NCBI RefSeq assembly: GCF_902859875.1
Contig: NZ_CADIKF010000014.1
Location: 62,001-126,000, forward strand
DNA from: Paraburkholderia solisilvae
GTDB lineage: Bacteria > Pseudomonadota > Gammaproteobacteria > Burkholderiales > Burkholderiaceae
Direction: 5' to 3'
DNA: 64,000 nucleotides
A program made the translations under genes and the position numbers. Shown one piece after another: positions 45,069 to 54,372 of the stretch (position 1 is its first letter; every line of letters begins with the position of its first letter). The notes beneath the pieces were generated by a model, which was not told the origin of the DNA, did not search any database, and saw nothing but the letters and a program-made list of their open reading frames with translations.

Positions 45069-45549
45069 GGCGAAGGCGAACGATGAGGGTGAAGGCAAAC
45101 GATGGTGAGTGCGGCAACGAACGATGCGTACCGGTATGTTGCCACTGTCGCGGCAGCGTGAATCGGGCGATTCGCTTTGGCACGGGGCGGCACGACCGGA
45201 TCGCCGCGACGAGGCGGCGCGCTTTCGCGCCGCCAACGCGGGCTGCGCCACCTCGCCATCGCACGATCGATCATTCCAGATCTGCACGAATGCATCCCAT
45301 TCTGGCGACTGTTCAGCGAACGGCCGAATATTTAACATGGCTGACATTCTGTCGACACCCGATGACGATCCGTAATATCGACGAGGCTCAACGTCGAATG
45401 AGGATTGCCGCGCGGCGGCGACGACCGGAATCGTCTGCACTACGCAAAAGTGCCGGCGCACCGGAGAACCCGCGGGCGCGCCTGCCCACACCGGCCGGCC
45501 GCCGGAGCACTGCTGAAGCTGCACCACATGTGAAGGAGGGAGCGTTGCA
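45069..45549. other. Gap with a possible acetyltransferase remnant on the minus strand
   Basis: This 481-bp region lies between the GH36-like gene and the AraC regulator gene, which diverge, and should hold both promoters. In its middle (about 45347-45270, minus strand) the frame reads MSAMLNIRPFAEQSPEWDAF, then VQIWNDRS, like the start of a FemAB/GNAT-type acetyltransferase; after that the likeness is lost. Its AT-richer codon use differs from the neighbours. Confidence 0.35.
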
Positions 45550-46521
45550 ATGGACTTACAGGTTGGGCAGCATTCATGGTGCGGTACGCCGGTCGACCGC
45601 GGAGGCTGGATCGACGCGATGTCGACGATCGGCTTGTCCTGTCGCTTCGATGCGTCGCATTCCGGCCAGTCGACGGCGTCCTATCTGCATGCGGGAGAAA
45701 TGCTGATCGGCCGTTTCGAACTCGCCGGGCAGACCGTCTCGCCGAATCTGCGTGCGCCCGGATACCGGGCAGTCGACGAAATTCGTCTGCTCATCGTCCG
45801 CTCGGGCAGCATGTCGGTCGAACAGAAGGGGCGATCGCTGCGCGCCGGTCCGGGCGATATCGTGCTGACCGACCCGTCGTTCGAATTCGAGGAGTCGTTT
45901 CGCGAACCGACCGCGCTGTCGATCGTACGGATGACGAAGACCTCGCTGCGTGCGCGCGGCCTCGCGCATCGGCTTCATAGCGGGTGCGAGCCGGTGCCGA
46001 TCGGCGCGGACGTGAGCGCGGTGCGCGAACTGGTGCTGAACCTGACCGCGCAGGTCGGCCGCGCGAGCGAATCGCTGCTCAAGCGTATGAGCGCGCAATG
46101 TATCGATCTGATGGACGTGCTGCTGAAGCCGAGCCATGCAGCGTTTGCGCGCCGCTCGGGCGCGACCATCGTCTGGCTCGCCAGACAGGCGATCGCACGG
46201 CGCATCGGCGACGCGTCGCTCGATGTGCCGAGCCTCGCGGCAGACGTCAACGTTTCGCCAAGTGGGCTGTCGCGTGCGTTCAAGGCGGAAGGTCTGTCGG
46301 TGATGCGCTATGCCTACGCGCTGCGGATCGCGCACGCGGGCCGGCTGCTGTCGGAGGCGCCGGACCTGATGATTCGCCATGTCGCGGACCAGTGCGGTTT
46401 TCTGAACGCCGCGCACTTCAGCCGCGCGTTCAAGGACCATCATGGCGTGACGCCGCGCGAATTCGCGCAGCGGCGCCGCGCCAACCGCGCCCCGCGTGCG
46501 TGCGAGTCCGTGCGCGAGTGA
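45550..46521 (+). CDS. AraC-family transcriptional regulator
   Basis: The 323-residue protein has an AraC-binding-like N-terminal domain (LLIVRSGSMSVEQKGRSL, LRAGPGDIVLTDPS) and a C-terminal double helix-turn-helix, VPSLAADVNVSPSGLSRAFKAEG and VADQCGFLNAAHFSRAFKDHHGVTPREF. This resembles regulators of the FeaR/AraC-binding-like group. AAGGAGGGAG lies upstream of the ATG. It is divergent from the GH36-like gene and may control the GH35/GH36 pair, but the intervening region is long and the regulator could serve other genes. Confidence 0.87.
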   Translation: MDLQVGQHSWCGTPVDRGGWIDAMSTIGLSCRFDASHSGQSTASYLHAGEMLIGRFELAGQTVSPNLRAPGYRAVDEIRLLIVRSGSMSVEQKGRSLRAGPGDIVLTDPSFEFEESFREPTALSIVRMTKTSLRARGLAHRLHSGCEPVPIGADVSAVRELVLNLTAQVGRASESLLKRMSAQCIDLMDVLLKPSHAAFARRSGATIVWLARQAIARRIGDASLDVPSLAADVNVSPSGLSRAFKAEGLSVMRYAYALRIAHAGRLLSEAPDLMIRHVADQCGFLNAAHFSRAFKDHHGVTPREFAQRRRANRAPRACESVRE

Positions 46522-46636
46522 TCGCCGTTGCGTGATCTCGACATTCCACCCTTGCGAAAGGGAGGTTGTTGGGAATCTGTTGGGCAGTGGCCGATACACT
46601 GTCGCTTTGGATCCGCGTCGCGCGAACGTTTCTGCA

Positions 46637-47707
46637 ATGAACCCACGATTCGGCGGGATAGTGACGGCGCTTGCCGCGGCTGCGCTGTTCGGCGCCGCCA
46701 CCCCGCTCGCGAAGGCTCTGCTCGACGACATGTCGCCATTCATGGTGGCGGGGCTCTTCTATCTCGGCAGCGGACTCGGGCTCGGCATCGCGATGATTAT
46801 CCGGCGGCTGCGCACACCTGCTGCGACACGCCGGCCTCACCGGATCAGCCGGGACGAATTGCCATGGCTGATCGGCGCGATCGCCGCGGGCGGCGTCGCG
46901 GGCCCCGCGTTGCTGATGCTCGGGCTATCGATCACGCCGGCCTCGGCCAGTTCGCTGCTGCTCAATCTCGAAGGCGTGTTGAGCGCGGTAATCGCGTGGG
47001 TCGTGTTTCGCGAGAATGTCGACGTGCAGGTGTTTCTCGGCATGGTGGCGATCGTCGCGGGCAGCGTGGTGCTGTCGTGGCGCCCCGACGACATAGGCAT
47101 GTCGCTCGGCGCGCTGTTGATCATCGGTGCGTGCCTGTGCTGGGCGATCGACAACAACCTGACGCGCAAGGTGTCGGCCAACGACGCGATGATGATTGCG
47201 TGCGTGAAGGGGCTAACCGCCGGGCCGGTGAACCTTGCGATTGCATTCGCTACCGGCGGGTTCGCGGCGCACTCGTGGCACGATGCGCCCACGATCGGCG
47301 CCGCGATGCTGACGGGGCTCGTCGGCTATGGCGTGAGTCTCGTGCTGTATGTCGCCGCGCTGCGCGAACTCGGCACCGCGCGCACCGGCGCGTACTTTGC
47401 GCTTGCGCCGTTGATCGGCGTCGCGCTGTCGTTCATGCTATGGCCGGAATGGCCGAGCGTCGCGTTCTGGGTCGCGGCCGCGCTGATGACGCTCGGTATC
47501 GTGCTGCATGTTCGCGAGCGCCACGAGCATGAACATACGCATGAATGGCTGGAACACACGCATCGGCACACGCACGATGCGCATCATCAGCACGAGCATG
47601 ATTTTCCGTATTCCGGCGACGAACCGCATACCCATGCGCACGTGCATCCGCCGATTACGCATTCCCATGGGCATTTTCCGGACGTTCATCACCGGCATCC
47701 GCACTAG
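46637..47707 (+). CDS. EamA-family transporter with a histidine-rich C-terminal tail
   Basis: The 356-residue protein has ten membrane helices in two EamA repeats (LFGAATPLAKALLDDMSPFM in the first, LCWAIDNNLTRKVSANDAMM in the second). EamA transporters export small metabolites such as amino acids, purines or drugs. The last 64 residues hold about 23 histidines in HxHxH-type patterns. This tail would project into the cytosol or periplasm and is the sort used to bind nickel, cobalt or zinc. It lies 115 bp after the AraC gene on the same strand. The substrate may therefore be a metal or metal chelate, but this is inference. Confidence 0.83.
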   Translation: MNPRFGGIVTALAAAALFGAATPLAKALLDDMSPFMVAGLFYLGSGLGLGIAMIIRRLRTPAATRRPHRISRDELPWLIGAIAAGGVAGPALLMLGLSITPASASSLLLNLEGVLSAVIAWVVFRENVDVQVFLGMVAIVAGSVVLSWRPDDIGMSLGALLIIGACLCWAIDNNLTRKVSANDAMMIACVKGLTAGPVNLAIAFATGGFAAHSWHDAPTIGAAMLTGLVGYGVSLVLYVAALRELGTARTGAYFALAPLIGVALSFMLWPEWPSVAFWVAAALMTLGIVLHVRERHEHEHTHEWLEHTHRHTHDAHHQHEHDFPYSGDEPHTHAHVHPPITHSHGHFPDVHHRHPH

Positions 47708-47766
47708 CCGGCATCCGCCATCGGGTGTTTGCACCAGGCGGCGCGCACCCGTGGGCCGGTGAACTA

Positions 47767-48339
47767 TCAGAAGAGGCGCGTCGCCGCGGGCGCGCACTGC
47801 CAGACCGGCACCGACGAATACAACGCACTTTCATCGTAGAAGCGGTAGTCGCCGGTCAACCGGTTCAGCGTATGGACTTCACCGCTGAACGCCGTGCCGT
47901 TCTGGTCATGCGCGTCGGTCTTCCATTTGATTTCAGCGTCCGACACCTGAGCTTTCGTGCCGTTGACGGTATCCGCATCGAGATCGACCGACAGATTCTG
48001 CGAAACGCGCTGGCCTTGCAGCGTCGTATTGCACACGAGCGAGAACTGGCGTCGTGCCGATGTTTGCGCCGGTGCTTCGGTTTGCGGGGCAGGCGCGATT
48101 TGCGGCGGGATTGGCGGCGCGACCGCGATTTGAGGCGGGACAGCCGTTTGCGCAGTGGGGGCCGGCGCGTCCCCCGCTTGCCTGACTTCGTAACCCGCCG
48201 CCTTCAGCACCGCCATGGCCTGAGCCACATTCATCGACTGCGTGTTGCCCGCGACACAATTTCTGGCATCGTCGGTGTGACGGTTGCAGCCACTCAGCAG
48301 AACCGACACCGCTACGGTAAAAAGCGCAACTTTATGCAT
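47767..48339 (-). CDS. Lipoprotein of unknown function
   Basis: The 190-residue product has a lipobox LLSGC at 14-18, a short region with NCVAGNTQSMNVAQAMAVLKAAGYEV, a Pro/Gln/Ala-rich linker (60-95), and a C-terminal domain with two cysteines (LVCNTTLQG, VPVWQCAP). It is probably anchored to the outer membrane. No known family. ATG at 48339 has GGGGTAGG upstream. It is convergent with the EamA gene. Confidence 0.65.
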   Translation of the reverse strand: MHKVALFTVAVSVLLSGCNRHTDDARNCVAGNTQSMNVAQAMAVLKAAGYEVRQAGDAPAPTAQTAVPPQIAVAPPIPPQIAPAPQTEAPAQTSARRQFSLVCNTTLQGQRVSQNLSVDLDADTVNGTKAQVSDAEIKWKTDAHDQNGTAFSGEVHTLNRLTGDYRFYDESALYSSVPVWQCAPAATRLF

Positions 48340-48465
48340 GGCCTACCCCGAAGGCGATTTATTGTGACGTCTGAATTTTCCGTCGACCTGCTTGCATGAA
48401 CCTGCTCGCTGCGCCGCCTTCATCCTCTTCGTGATGCTCCCGGCCGCGCGTCTCGACGACGTGAG

Positions 48466-48813
48466 TCAAAGCGCATCGTGACACAGCGTCATCATTCTTT
48501 GCACCATCGTGCTTGCTTCGTTCAGTTCCATTTCGTCGGTGAAGAGGGCGGACACGCTCGACAGCCGCACGGCAATGCCGGCGTCTTCCAGGTCGTGCGT
48601 GGCGATCTTCAGCGCGAGTTGACCGGTACGCACGCGGTCGAGCCAGTGCATCTTCATCTCGTTCTTGCGCAGCCACTGGCGGCAGCACTCGACCACATGG
48701 TCGACGCGCCACTCCTGCGTGAGCGCATACGATGCCGCCGCGATCGCGACGAGAAAGCACAGCAGTTCCGCTCGCGCACCGGTGGATCCGGTGAATTCCC
48801 GTTTCATTTCCAT
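48466..48813 (-). CDS. Hypothetical protein of 115 residues
   Basis: The product starts MEMKREFTGSTGARAELLCFLVAIAAASYALTQEW and has one possible membrane-associated helix (about 18-34), then charged helical sequence with MKMHWLDRVRTGQLALKIATHDLEDAG. AGGGAC lies a few bases before ATG 48813. No family is recognised. The frame is open far upstream but that part is shadow-like. It is isolated between a lipoprotein gene and the transketolase promoter region. Confidence 0.5.
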   Translation of the reverse strand: MEMKREFTGSTGARAELLCFLVAIAAASYALTQEWRVDHVVECCRQWLRKNEMKMHWLDRVRTGQLALKIATHDLEDAGIAVRLSSVSALFTDEMELNEASTMVQRMMTLCHDAL

Positions 48814-49299
48814 TAATGTCCCTATTTTCCCGTCCGCCAACCGGCGCCCGCCGGTGCGTCGATGCCGCCCGATGCCACGATGTGGACGTCCCATGCGAGA
48901 TTCAATTCGCCAAATGTTAGCAGCAAGTGCGAACACACCGCGCGAGCGGCGGTCCATATGAAGTGTGCGTCGCGTGCCGTCATCGCGTTGCCTGAAATGC
49001 CGCTGTGCCCATGCCTGAATGCGTATTTCGCGGCGTCGTGCGTCGCCCGGTGACCATTGCGCGGGTAATTTTTCCCGTAAGCGGCCGCTTGCGCCGCTTA
49101 GAGCGCTTACACCGCATACCGGCGAATCGTCGACGCAACCGCGATTACGGTGCGGCATGTCCTCGCATCCACAGTGGGCGCGGCGCAGACTATCAGGACT
49201 GCAGTGACCGCGTGAAGGCACTACACTTGTGAATCGACCTGGTTGCCCGTTGCGGCATGCTAGTGTGCCGCAGCGTACTCTGAAAAGGAGTCGTTGCTC
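48814..49299. other. Upstream region of the transketolase operon
   Basis: This 486-bp stretch carries the transketolase promoter and the promoter of the hypothetical gene on the minus strand. No coding sequence was supported, and no unambiguous -35/-10 pair could be picked by eye. AAAGGAG lies nine bases before the transketolase ATG. Confidence 0.4.
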
Positions 49300-51381
49300 A
49301 TGTCCTCAGCACCCAATCTCGATCGCCTCGCCATCGATACCATCCGCACACTATCGATGGACGCCGTGCAGAAGGCCGATTCGGGCCACCCCGGCACGCC
49401 GATGGCGCTTGCCCCAATCGCGTTTCATCTGTGGCAGAACCACCTGCGTTACGATCCGGACGCACCGGACTGGCCGAACCGCGACCGGTTCGTGCTGTCG
49501 GTCGGGCACGCGTCGATGCTGCTTTATTCGCTGCTGCACCTGTTTGGCGTAAAGGAAGTGGATGCGAACGGCAAGCCGACCGGCAAGCCCGCCGTTTCCC
49601 TCGACGACATCAAGCAGTTCCGGCAGCTCGACAGCAAGACGCCGGGTCACCCCGAATACGGCATGACCACCGGCGTCGAGACCACCACCGGTCCGCTCGG
49701 CCAGGGGCTCGGCAATAGCGTCGGCATGGCGATGGCGGCGCGCTGGAAGGAGGCGCATTTCAATCAGGCCGATGCGCCGCTATTCGATTACCGCGTGTAT
49801 GCGCTGTGCGGCGACGGCGATCTGATGGAAGGAGTGTCGCACGAGGCGGCGTCGCTCGCCGGCCATCTGAAGCTGTCCAATCTCATCTGGATCTACGACA
49901 GCAACCGCGTGACGATCGAAGGTCATACCGATCTCGCATACAGCGACGACGTGGCCGCGCGCTTTCAAGGCTACAACTGGAACGCGCTGCACGTGGACGA
50001 CGCGAACGATGGCGCCGCGTTCGAAGCGGCGTTGACGACAGCGAAAGCGACCACCGACCGGCCGACCATCATCATCGTGAAGAGCGTGATCGGCTGGGGC
50101 GCGCCGCACAAGCAGGACAGTTCGGCCGCGCATGGCGAGCCGCTCGGCGTGGAGGAGATCAAGCTCGCCAAGCGCGCTTACGGCTGGCCGGAAGATGCGC
50201 AGTTCCTCGTGCCCGACGGCGTGATGCAGCACCTCGCGCAGGGCATGGGCGCGCGCGGCAAGACCGCGCATGGCGAATGGGCGAAGCGGTTTGACGCATA
50301 CGGCAAGCAATATCCGGCACTCGCGAAAGAATTCCGCCTGATGCTCGAAGCGAAGCTGCCCGATAACTGGGACGCGGATATTCCGACCTTCGACGCGGAC
50401 CCGAAAGGCGTCGCGACGCGGGAATCGTCAGGCAAGGTGCTCAATGCGCTCGCGCAGCGCATTCCATGGCTGATCGGCGGTGCGGCCGATCTGTCGCCGT
50501 CGACCAAGACCAACCTCAAGTTCGAAGGCGCGGGCAGCTTCGAGCACGGCAGCTACGGCGGGCGCAATCTGCACTTCGGCATTCGCGAACATGGGATGGG
50601 CGCGGTGGCGAACGGCCTCGCGCTGTCCGGCCTGCGGCCGTATGCGTCGACGTTCCTGATTTTCAGCGACTACATGAAGCCGCCGATCCGCCTGTCGTCG
50701 ATCATGGAAGTGCCGGTCATCTATGTGTTTACGCATGATTCGATCGGCCTCGGCGAGGACGGTCCGACGCACCAGCCGATCGAGCAGCTCGCGTCGCTGC
50801 GCGGCGTGCCCGGGCTCACGACGCTGCGTCCGGGGGACGCGAACGAAGTCGCCGAGGCATGGCGGGTCGCGCTGTCCCGTCCGCACGAGCCGGCTTGCAT
50901 CGTGTTGACGCGCCAGGCGCTGCCGACTTTCGATCGCAAGAAATATGGCGCCGCCGAAGGCGTGCGGCGCGGCGCCTACGTGCTCGCGGATGCGGACGGC
51001 GGCAAGAAGCCGCAGGTGCTGCTGCTCGCCACCGGCAGCGAAGTGTCGCTGTGTGTCGAGGCTTACGAGAAACTCAAGGCGGAAGGCATTGCGGCGCGCG
51101 TCGTGTCGATGCCGTCCTGGGAGATTTTCGAAAAGCAGGATCACGCGTACAAGGACTCGGTCCTGCCGCCCGACGTGCATGCGCGCGTCGCGGTCGAGCA
51201 GGCGGCCACGCTGGGTTGGGACCGCTACGTCGGCCGTCTCGGCTCGCAAATCGTCATGCATACGTTCGGTGCTTCCGCGCCATTGAAGGCGCTGAGAACG
51301 AAGTTCGGCTTTACGCCGGAGCGTGTCGTCGATGAAGCGAAAAAACAGATCGAGCGAGTGAAATCCAACGGCAAGGAGTGA
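49300..51381 (+). CDS. tkt: Transketolase
   Basis: The 693-residue enzyme uses thiamine diphosphate to move two-carbon units between ketose and aldose phosphates in the pentose phosphate and Calvin pathways. Visible motifs are H30 in DSGHPGTPMALAPIAFHL, RDRFVLSVGHAS, and the diphosphate-binding GDGDLMEGVSHEAASLAG with a following Asn in YDSNRV. Further on are GGAADLSPSTKT, FGIREHGMGAVANGLAL and a C-terminal WDRYVGRLGSQIV. Length fits the full-size bacterial enzyme. ATG 49300 with AAAGGAG nine bases upstream was preferred to TTG 49294. It is followed six bases later by gnd. Confidence 0.95.
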   Translation: MSSAPNLDRLAIDTIRTLSMDAVQKADSGHPGTPMALAPIAFHLWQNHLRYDPDAPDWPNRDRFVLSVGHASMLLYSLLHLFGVKEVDANGKPTGKPAVSLDDIKQFRQLDSKTPGHPEYGMTTGVETTTGPLGQGLGNSVGMAMAARWKEAHFNQADAPLFDYRVYALCGDGDLMEGVSHEAASLAGHLKLSNLIWIYDSNRVTIEGHTDLAYSDDVAARFQGYNWNALHVDDANDGAAFEAALTTAKATTDRPTIIIVKSVIGWGAPHKQDSSAAHGEPLGVEEIKLAKRAYGWPEDAQFLVPDGVMQHLAQGMGARGKTAHGEWAKRFDAYGKQYPALAKEFRLMLEAKLPDNWDADIPTFDADPKGVATRESSGKVLNALAQRIPWLIGGAADLSPSTKTNLKFEGAGSFEHGSYGGRNLHFGIREHGMGAVANGLALSGLRPYASTFLIFSDYMKPPIRLSSIMEVPVIYVFTHDSIGLGEDGPTHQPIEQLASLRGVPGLTTLRPGDANEVAEAWRVALSRPHEPACIVLTRQALPTFDRKKYGAAEGVRRGAYVLADADGGKKPQVLLLATGSEVSLCVEAYEKLKAEGIAARVVSMPSWEIFEKQDHAYKDSVLPPDVHARVAVEQAATLGWDRYVGRLGSQIVMHTFGASAPLKALRTKFGFTPERVVDEAKKQIERVKSNGKE

Positions 51382-51387
51382 CACATC

Positions 51388-52368
51388 ATGCAGATCGGAA
51401 TCATCGGTTTGGGACGCATGGGCGGCAATATCGGACGGCGCCTCATGCGCGGCGGGCATCAGTGCGTCGCTTACGATCACAATCCTCAGGCGACCGACAC
51501 CCTGGCGAAGGAAGGCGCGACGCCTGCGAAAGATCTGGCCGATCTCGTCGCGAAGCTGACGGCGCCGCGCGTGGTCTGGCTGATGCTGCCTGCCGGCAAG
51601 ATCACCGAGGACACGCTTGCCGATCTGCGCAAGCTGCTTGGCAAGGGCGACGTGGTGATCGACGGCGGCAACACCTTTTACAAGGACGATATCCGCCGTG
51701 CCGCGCAGCTTCGCGAACAGGGCCTGCACTATGTGGACGTCGGCACGTCGGGCGGCATCTGGGGGCTCGAGCGCGGCTATTGCATGATGATCGGCGGCGA
51801 CGACGAGATTGTGCGGCGCATCGATCCGATCCTGTCGGTGCTGGCGCCGGGCCGCGGCGATATCCCCGCCACGCCGGATCGCGGCGGACGCGATGCGCGT
51901 GTCGAAAACGGCTATATGCACGTCGGCCCGGTCGGCTCCGGGCATTTCGTGAAGATGGTCCACAACGGCATCGAGTACGGGCTGATGCAGGCGTATGCCG
52001 AAGGCTTTCATATTCTCGAACACAAGAACATGGCCGAACTGCCGGAAGACCAGCGGTTTCAGATCGATCTGGCGGACGTCGCGGAAGTCTGGCGGCGCGG
52101 CAGCGTGGTGTCGTCGTGGCTGCTCGATCTGACCGCTGGCGCGCTCGCGCAGGACAACTCGCTGCAGCATTTCTCGACCGAGGTCGCGGACAGCGGAGAA
52201 GGGCGCTGGACCATCGAAGCCGCGATCGAGGAAGCGGTGCCCGCACAGGTGCTGTCGGCGGCGCTCTACACGCGCTTCCGCTCGCGCGATGCGGCGGCGT
52301 TCCCCGAGCGCATGCTGTCGGCGATGCGTTTCGGCTTCGGCGGCCACAAGGAATTTCCTGTGAAGTGA
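51388..52368 (+). CDS. gnd: 6-phosphogluconate dehydrogenase, decarboxylating (short form)
   Basis: The 326-residue enzyme oxidises and decarboxylates 6-phosphogluconate to ribulose 5-phosphate. It starts [18 protein letters not shown] (NAD(P) motif 7-12), has [21 protein letters not shown], and [23 protein letters not shown] with the catalytic Lys and the His-Asn pair. It is the short (about 300-330-residue) form rather than the 470-residue Gnd of E. coli, a form often NAD-preferring. It lies six bases after transketolase with its own AAGGAG site, so the two make one pentose phosphate operon. Confidence 0.93.
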   Translation: MQIGIIGLGRMGGNIGRRLMRGGHQCVAYDHNPQATDTLAKEGATPAKDLADLVAKLTAPRVVWLMLPAGKITEDTLADLRKLLGKGDVVIDGGNTFYKDDIRRAAQLREQGLHYVDVGTSGGIWGLERGYCMMIGGDDEIVRRIDPILSVLAPGRGDIPATPDRGGRDARVENGYMHVGPVGSGHFVKMVHNGIEYGLMQAYAEGFHILEHKNMAELPEDQRFQIDLADVAEVWRRGSVVSSWLLDLTAGALAQDNSLQHFSTEVADSGEGRWTIEAAIEEAVPAQVLSAALYTRFRSRDAAAFPERMLSAMRFGFGGHKEFPVK

Positions 52369-52569
52369 GCGCGCTGCGGCGCGCGCCACCCTCAAGGCCG
52401 GGACATCCCGGCCGATATACCCGATAAGGAAGCATTCGCGACCATCGGTCGGCGTGCGGCCGCGCTGACCGGTGTCGTGACGCGCGCCCGCTCGAGCGGG
52501 CGGCGTTCACGCATCGCGCATGAACCGGCTCCATGCCGACGGAAACCCTACAACAATCAGGAAACCGTC

Positions 52570-53232
52570 ATGAAACCGGCATTACCCGCGATCGCTGCGC
52601 TGGGCTGTCTTGCGATCGCGTTCCATCCGTCGTGGGCTGCCGCGCCGATCGGCGCGGTCTCGGTGCAGGAGGGCAACATCGTCTATACCGCGCCGGGCGG
52701 GGCCACCGAAGCGCTGACCGAAACCGGCGCCGACGACGCGCCGGCCTTGTCGCCGGCCGGCGACGCGATCGCCTTCACGCGGCTGACGCGCGACGTCGAC
52801 GAGGCTCACGACAGTCCCGCCGTGCGCGACTTATGGGTGATCCGTCTAAAAGATCACAAGGCCGTGCGGCTCGTGACCGGCAAACCGGCCGGAAAGGGAA
52901 AGCCGGCAAACGTGCTGGCCGATATCGATCATCCGATCTTTTCACCGGACGGCGCGACGGTCTATTTTCTGACGGCGGCTTCGTCGGACTCGGCGGCGAT
53001 TCACGCGGTGCCGGCAGCGGGCGGCCCGCAGCGCTACGTGACCGACGGCAATGCGCTGAGCGTGGTGACCCGAGGCAAGTATGCGGGCTCGCTGATGGTC
53101 GAGCAGCATCGTGTGATGGCGGACCACGGATCGTGGGACCCTGAGGTGCTGGTCTCGCCCGCGGGGAAAATGATCAAGGTCGTCGGCGAGGATCCGAACG
53201 CGTTGCGCAGCGTAGAGCGGGAGCAGAACTGA
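52570..53232 (+). CDS. Exported TolB/WD40-like beta-propeller protein
   Basis: The 220-residue precursor has a signal peptide (about 1-23, with SWA|AA) and repeated PD40/TolB-like blades: DDAPALSPAGDAIAFTRL, DIDHPIFSPDGATVYFLT and a third less clear one. The short length allows only part of a propeller, so it may oligomerise. Function is unknown. It lies 200 bp after gnd on the same strand, with no obvious terminator in between; ATG 52570 follows CAGGAAACC. Confidence 0.66.
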   Translation: MKPALPAIAALGCLAIAFHPSWAAAPIGAVSVQEGNIVYTAPGGATEALTETGADDAPALSPAGDAIAFTRLTRDVDEAHDSPAVRDLWVIRLKDHKAVRLVTGKPAGKGKPANVLADIDHPIFSPDGATVYFLTAASSDSAAIHAVPAAGGPQRYVTDGNALSVVTRGKYAGSLMVEQHRVMADHGSWDPEVLVSPAGKMIKVVGEDPNALRSVEREQN

Positions 53233-53237
53233 TGCGC

Positions 53238-53270
53238 GCAGAAGAGGGCGCGGCTAGCGCCTTCTTCTGC
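53238..53270. terminator. Long stem-loop between convergent genes
   Basis: A 14-bp stem with one G-U pair (53238-53251 with 53257-53270) and a 5-nt loop lies just after the stop codon of the propeller gene and 24 bp from the end of the convergent binding-protein gene. There is no T-tract, so it is only a probable bidirectional terminator. Confidence 0.55.
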
Positions 53271-53293
53271 CGCACGTCGTCGCGCTTGCCTCG

Positions 53294-54235
53294 TCAGTCG
53301 TAAAGCACCGCGGCAATTTTCGGGTCGTTCATATTGGTCTTGTCGTACCAGTAGAACCCGGTGTCGACCTTCTTCGGCAGATTCTCGCCCTTCAACGCTT
53401 TCACCGCGGAATCGACGACGCACTTGCCGATGCCGACCGGGTTCTGCGTGATCGCGCCGGCCATCAGGCCCGACGTGATGTCTTCTTTCTGCTCCTTGCC
53501 GGAGTCGAAGCCGATCAGCACGAGCTTTTTGCCCGACTCCTTCACGCCGATCGCGGCGCCTTCGGCCGAGCCTTCATTCGCGCCGAATATGCCCTTGATG
53601 TTCGGGTTCGACTGGATCATGGCCTTCGCGATTTCCGCCGACTTCAAGTGGTCGCCGCCGCCGTATTGCACGGAGACGATCTTGATGTTCGGATGCTTCG
53701 CCTTGATCTCGTTCAGGAAGCCGTCGCGACGCTCCACGCCCGTGCGGCTCGTCTGGTCGTGCACGATGACGCCGACTTCGCCGGCATTGCCGATCAACTC
53801 CGCCATCTTGTCGGCGGCGAGCGCGGCGGCGGCGAGGTTATCCGTCGAGCAGGTCGTGAGCGGAATGTCGCTGTCCACGCCCGAGTCGAATGCGATCACC
53901 GGAATCTTGCTGTTCTGCGCGCGCTTGAGCAGCGGAATAGCCGCCTTGCTGTCGAGTGCCGCAATGCCGAGCGCCTGCGGGTTCTTCGCGAGCGCAGCCG
54001 ACAGCATGTCGATCTGCTTGTCGACCATGGCCTCCGTCTCCGGGCCTTCGAACGTGATTCTCACGTTGTTGGCCTTCGCGGACTGTTCGGCGCCCGCTTT
54101 GACCGCCTGCCAGAATTGATGCTGGAAGCCTTTCGAGATCAGCGGAATGTACGGCTGATCCGCATACGCGATGCTACTTGCACCGACCAGCGCGCTGACG
54201 CCGACCGCAACGGCGATAAGTTTTCTTTTCAACAT
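53294..54235 (-). CDS. Sugar ABC transporter, periplasmic binding protein (RbsB type)
   Basis: The 313-residue precursor has a signal peptide (MLKRKLIAVAVGVSALVGASSIAYA) and a type I periplasmic binding fold with YIPLISKGFQHQFWQAVKAGAE, the two-lobed VIAFDSGVDSDIPLTTCSTDN and GVIVHDQTSRTGVERRDGF. RbsB-like proteins bind pentoses or hexoses. ATG 54235 follows GGAGGAG. It is the last gene of a minus-strand unit regulator-ATPase-permease-binding protein; its gap to the permease is 137 bp and purine-rich on the coding strand. By context with L-fuconate dehydratase, L-fucose or a related sugar is the probable ligand. Confidence 0.87.
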   Translation of the reverse strand: MLKRKLIAVAVGVSALVGASSIAYADQPYIPLISKGFQHQFWQAVKAGAEQSAKANNVRITFEGPETEAMVDKQIDMLSAALAKNPQALGIAALDSKAAIPLLKRAQNSKIPVIAFDSGVDSDIPLTTCSTDNLAAAALAADKMAELIGNAGEVGVIVHDQTSRTGVERRDGFLNEIKAKHPNIKIVSVQYGGGDHLKSAEIAKAMIQSNPNIKGIFGANEGSAEGAAIGVKESGKKLVLIGFDSGKEQKEDITSGLMAGAITQNPVGIGKCVVDSAVKALKGENLPKKVDTGFYWYDKTNMNDPKIAAVLYD

Positions 54236-54372
54236 GTGGTTCTCCTCCAAAGGTGGGCTATCAATCTGCAGCCGTTCAAAGAGCCTCTGAGGGCTCGCGT
54301 CTGTGTTGTTCCTGCCTTGCTTTTACTTGTGCCTCTTGCTTTGTGCGTTTTGCTTTTTCTTTGCCTTGCGAC

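Noticed and set aside
43158..45086. A 642-codon plus-strand frame opposite the GH36-like gene
   Set aside because: Arg/Ala-rich shadow; the minus strand encodes recognisable glycosidase motifs.
50428..52395. A 655-codon minus-strand frame opposite tkt and gnd
   Set aside because: Antisense to two certain metabolic genes; no family features.
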